Below, in pieces: positions 61,201 to 64,000 of a DNA stretch of 64,000 nucleotides. This DNA comes from Selaginella moellendorffii (lineage: Eukaryota > Streptophyta > Lycopodiopsida > Selaginellales > Selaginellaceae). The notes under the pieces are model-generated. The model made no database searches and had not been told where the DNA came from. It was given only the letters and a program-made list of their open reading frames with translations. Position 1 is the first letter of the stretch, and every line of letters begins with the position of its first letter. The DNA lies in NCBI RefSeq assembly GCF_000143415.4, contig NW_003314296.1, forward strand, positions 1-64,000, read 5' to 3'. The translations under genes and the position numbers were made by a program.

Positions 61201-61300
61201 NNNNNNNNNNNNNNNNNNNNNNNNNNNNNNNNNNNNNNNNNNNNNNNNNNNNNNNNNNNNNNNNNNNNNNNNNNNNNNNNNNNNNNNNNNNNNNNNNNNN
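61201..61300. other. Assembly gap (100 N)
   Basis: Exactly 100 unknown bases inside the reverse-transcriptase part of the LTR element, so the true size is not known. A run of 11-12 G at about 61536-61548 lies nearby. Confidence 0.99.
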
Positions 61301-61700
61301 GCTTATTTGCACATTGTAGTAAAATCTTGATCTTTCTAGGTGACCGATGACAAACAAGAACCTTAATTGGACGAGCATCCCAGTTAGAATCAGATGACGT
61401 ATGGCAATTTTGGCCTCAAACGATAAGTCAAATTCAAAAAGATTAGAATACTCCTTCATGAGCCGGTCAACTGATGCAACATAAAGATTGTTGGAGGGAT
61501 CAGAAAAGAAGATAGAAACATAGAAGGAAATAGTGGGGGGGGGGGGGGAATGTAATTGAAGTAGAGGTAAAAGTAGAAGGACAAAAGGGTACAGAAGTGA
61601 GAGGAATGGATAAAATATAAGGAAGTATGAACAAGAGGGAGAAACCTCAAAGTCACACTTGGCATGATTGCGCTGCAACTAATCTATACCAAAGATGAGG

Positions 61701-62627
61701 TCAAAAGCATGACTTGGCACCATCCGCAATGATTGCAACTCAAGTTCGAGATCACCCACATACACAACTCCGCCTCACCCCGTGCACATGCATGTGCATA
61801 ACTGTTGCCATAAAGAATGAAAATTAGTTCTACTGCATGATGCAAGTGTAGACGGCAATGTGTGGCAACAGGTCAAGCAATAGAAGATAAACTCGAACCT
61901 ATATCAACCAATACGGAGAGAATAATAAGAGACCTCTTGCTATAAAAACAAGTTTGGAAAGTAAACACTGGATGAACCAATGTTGAGTGCACCCCTTGAT
62001 GATACTCCCGAAAGAAAGATGAAGCGGTCACTGACTTATTCGCAAAGTCCCTCTGTTACTCACGCGACTCCTCATTTCCCGGATGCATCTCGGTGTCTAG
62101 ACCTTCCATTGTAGCAGCACCAACAAGACGTTGTTGATGCCAAGGTCTCCACCCAAGAAATGGAGGTCGCCAATCCAGAAAACACTGATAACGCTGATAA
62201 GTGTGATCAATTTCATCATATGCCCAATAGTGAATGTCACAACCACGACCACATTGTCGCCTTTGTCCTTGGACTCGAGCAGTAGCAGCATCAACCTCCA
62301 TTGGAACAAGACCATCACCCACAGGAAGTGGAGTGGAAGGATGGGAAGTGAGAAGTAGAAGAGGCAACATCTCATAACATTATGCCAAACAAAGAGTATC
62401 GTCAAAAGTGGCTAAAGCAAGTGTATACACAAGTCCGACAAAAGTGCTAGCCACAACATTCCTAGCTTGATCCGCTCCAACATATTTGGCTCCGCATGAA
62501 GCAAAAGGCTTCAGAAACGAACGCCAAATTGCATTGGCCCTTGATGAAAACAATGCAATTATTGGAAGGCATTATCATAATTGTCAGCATGTCCGAATGT
62601 GCATTTGAAGATGTCTAGGATAACACT
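61701..62627 (-). pseudogene. Retroelement region between gag and reverse transcriptase
   Basis: Should correspond to the end of gag and the protease. The minus strand shows GRGCDIHYWAYDEIDHT, which may be a decayed zinc knuckle, but no protease active site was recognised. No intact frame. Confidence 0.4.
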
Positions 62628-62897
62628 CTAATCCCCATGAGTGGCTACACTCAAACCATTGTACCACTGCAATGCCATCCCTTGGAGACATGTGGGAAAC
62701 TCATGCAAACATCGAGCATCATCCCAAAAATGATATATAGCAATCACCGTGAAATGATCAAACCAATGGTACACATCATCCCTAGGATTCCCATAAAAGA
62801 ACTCCAGCCGAATGTGAGGATTGGCACCAAGAGCAGGAGGAGTTGTACCACGTGCCATGAACGCCGCTATCAATTGAGTTTGGTTGTTCAATTGCAA
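62628..62897 (-). pseudogene. Retrotransposon gag remnant
   Basis: Contains LEFFYGNPRDDVYHWFDHF and LQGMALQWYNGL, matching the Ty3/gypsy gag pattern F-x-G-x-x-x-x-x-x-x-W followed by L-x-G-x-A-x-x-W. It ends in a stop and has no long continuation. Confidence 0.7.
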
Positions 62898-63195
62898 TCA
62901 CACGGCATCAAGCAAATGCACTAACTGCTATTCTAGAGTTAGAGGAGGAGATTATTGCCCTAAAAATGAATGAAAAGGAAAGAGCAAAAGAAGAGAAATG
63001 AGAAGAAAACTAAAAGGAAAAGGGGATCTAGACAATAGAAAAGCTAGATCTAAACCAAAATCTTGAAAGGAAATAAACAAAAGAAAGGAAATAGAAAAAG
63101 CTACATCTAAACAATGCAAAAGTTAGATATAAACCAAAATTCTAAATCCAAACACTCCTCAAGAATAATGAAAGATGCCCTTTATCTCCATCAAT

Positions 63196-63358
63196 GTGAG
63201 TGCTTGGAATATGGAAAGGGAATACAAAACTGTGTATATTAATTAGCCCAACATATATACAAAAGCAAGTGGTCCGGATTGAAACTAATCTGACAGCTAC
63301 CAAAATCCCACTACATTAATATTAGTATATCATTATAACTATACATTTGGCCCTCACA
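63196..63358 (-). repeat. LTR (5' LTR of the minus-strand element)
   Basis: About 163 bp, matching the left LTR with small indels. It is followed by the GAAT duplication. The interior adjoining it (TTGATGGAGATAAAG on minus) does not match the usual initiator-methionine primer-binding site. Confidence 0.85.
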
Positions 63359-64000
63359 GAATTAATTGTGTAGTACACTTTATCTCTCTCCCTTTAATCA
63401 ATTAGAAAAGGGGCAATTGTTTAAATGGGTATTTTATCTTTATATATCCCTTAAAGTTCCAAAAATTCATAATGATAATATATGTAATTTTTATTTTGTG
63501 ATCACATAAACTACACTCACCCCCTTTAAAGATATTAATGTTCATGTGAAATAATTACTCATCCCCTTGTATTGCAATCTTATATTAGTGTAAGTGACTA
63601 AATTTTTCCATTTTACTTTAGTCACTTCACCGCATCTCCAACCACTTGGAGGAGTCTCACTTACAACCTCCATAAGTCCTATTTCAAACTTGGGCTTGCT
63701 ATCCCCTAGAATGGCATCCCCGCCACTCAACCTTTGCACTTGGTCTAAGTGCCCCACATGTCCGATCCCATGACCGATACCCCAAGGTACCACTGACATA
63801 TCAGCCCGTTACGCTAAGGCCATGCCCCTTTACCTTGGTCACACCGGTGGTCTAACACCACCTGCATCACAGTCCCATCTCTCAAGGACTGGGCCATCCG
63901 TCCATGAGTGATCATTCCAGATCCACTCTTTAGCATCCTTAGGATGCCCACAGACATGGGGAATAGCCTTCCCCAATATCCTTTTTCCGGTCTTCACCAA
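63359..64000. other. Terminal region, no gene recognised
   Basis: AT-rich to about 63600. The rest is GC-richer (TGTCCGATCCCATGACC..., CACCTTGGTCACACC-like text) and may be part of another repeat cut by the window edge. No recognised protein. Confidence 0.4.

Larger units (their letters stand above)
59250..63358 (-). mobile_element. Truncated Ty3/gypsy-like LTR retrotransposon
   Basis: Two similar repeats (59250-59425 and 63196-63358) in direct orientation bound a 3.8-kb interior, with GAAT duplicated outside (59246-59249 and 63359-63362). Read on the minus strand, the LTR begins TGTGAGGGCC and ends in ACTCACA or AGTCACA. A purine-rich tract precedes the 3' LTR. Domain order on the minus strand is gag-like (62628-62897), then reverse transcriptase and RNase H, as in Ty3/gypsy elements. 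No integrase catalytic core was found, although sequence near 59560-59690 resembles the C-terminal end of a Ty3-type polyprotein. Multiple stops and frame changes show that it is not autonomous. Confidence 0.85.

Noticed and set aside
63400-64000. Second LTR retrotransposon at the window end
   Set aside because: The GC-richer text looks repeat-like, but no LTR boundary, primer site or coding motif can be shown within the window.
1-64000. tRNA, rRNA or other structured RNA genes
   Set aside because: None was recognised by eye; a covariance-model search would be needed to exclude them.
1-64000. Prokaryotic or organelle origin of the window
   Set aside because: Spliceosomal introns, plant-specific families, LTR element and TATA boxes all indicate plant nuclear DNA.

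Overview
This is plant nuclear DNA, most probably from a lycophyte of the Selaginella moellendorffii type. The pointers are: introns that are nearly all 50-70 bp, compact genes separated by AT-rich spacers, several large plant-type PPR genes within 60 kb, and vascular-plant families (CYP78A, Dof, B3, BAHD, DRP5B, PCC13-62, AdoMetDC with its conserved uORF). The species is inferred, not shown. One 100-N assembly gap lies at 61201-61300.

Layout. 1-2.6 kb is AT-rich spacer holding copies of a small TTGGTTTG-ended repeat. 2.7-4.2 kb is a tail-anchored coiled-coil gene with a broken 5' part. 4.4-5.1 kb (-) is a divergent Dof factor. 5.2-7.5 kb holds two decayed copies of one P450. 8.2-9.8 kb is an intact CYP78A, followed by a seven-exon COX11 (10.3-11.3 kb) and an intronless P-loop NTPase resembling Crinkler/RHS-type proteins (11.5-13.3 kb). 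15.2-18.8 kb is the 17-exon plastid-division dynamin DRP5B/ARC5. 21.8-23.3 kb (-) is a receptor-like kinase with altered catalytic motifs. 23.8-25.5 kb (-) is S-adenosylmethionine decarboxylase with a tiny and a small uORF. 26.1-27.1 kb (-) is a GDSL-lipase pseudogene.

27.4-33.1 kb is a divergent pair: a 1064-residue PPR protein (-) and a (6-4) photolyase (+), with start codons 77 bp apart. A small acidic protein, a second CYP78A (36.2-37.8 kb), a second PPR (38.2-40.1 kb, -) and a DYW-type PPR (to 43.1 kb) follow. 43.2-46.9 kb has a stress-like flavour: a small unknown gene, a PCC13-62 desiccation-related protein, a B3-domain protein converging on it with overlapping stop codons, and an organelle-targeted LEA-like Gly/Lys-rich protein divergent from the B3 gene with an ABRE between them. 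A third linker-type PPR (47.5-49.9 kb), an acid-lipase gene (51.1-52.8 kb), AT-rich spacer, a B3 fragment, a BAHD acyltransferase (56.0-57.3 kb) and a GPI-anchored lipid-transfer protein (57.8-58.5 kb) complete the genic part.

58.8-64 kb is AT-rich and repeat-derived: a PLAT-domain fragment, then a 4.1-kb minus-strand Ty3/gypsy-like LTR element with target-site duplication. The element lacks a recognisable integrase core and carries, antisense to itself, a piece of a CDC48/p97 gene with its intron still in place.

Functional links are limited, as expected of plant DNA. The PPR proteins probably act on organelle RNA, COX11 in mitochondria, DRP5B at plastids, and the AdoMetDC leader gives polyamine feedback. 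The most unusual items are the CDC48 capture, the Crinkler/RHS-like gene, the three neighbouring PPR proteins sharing a non-canonical linker, and the divergent Dof and kinase motifs.
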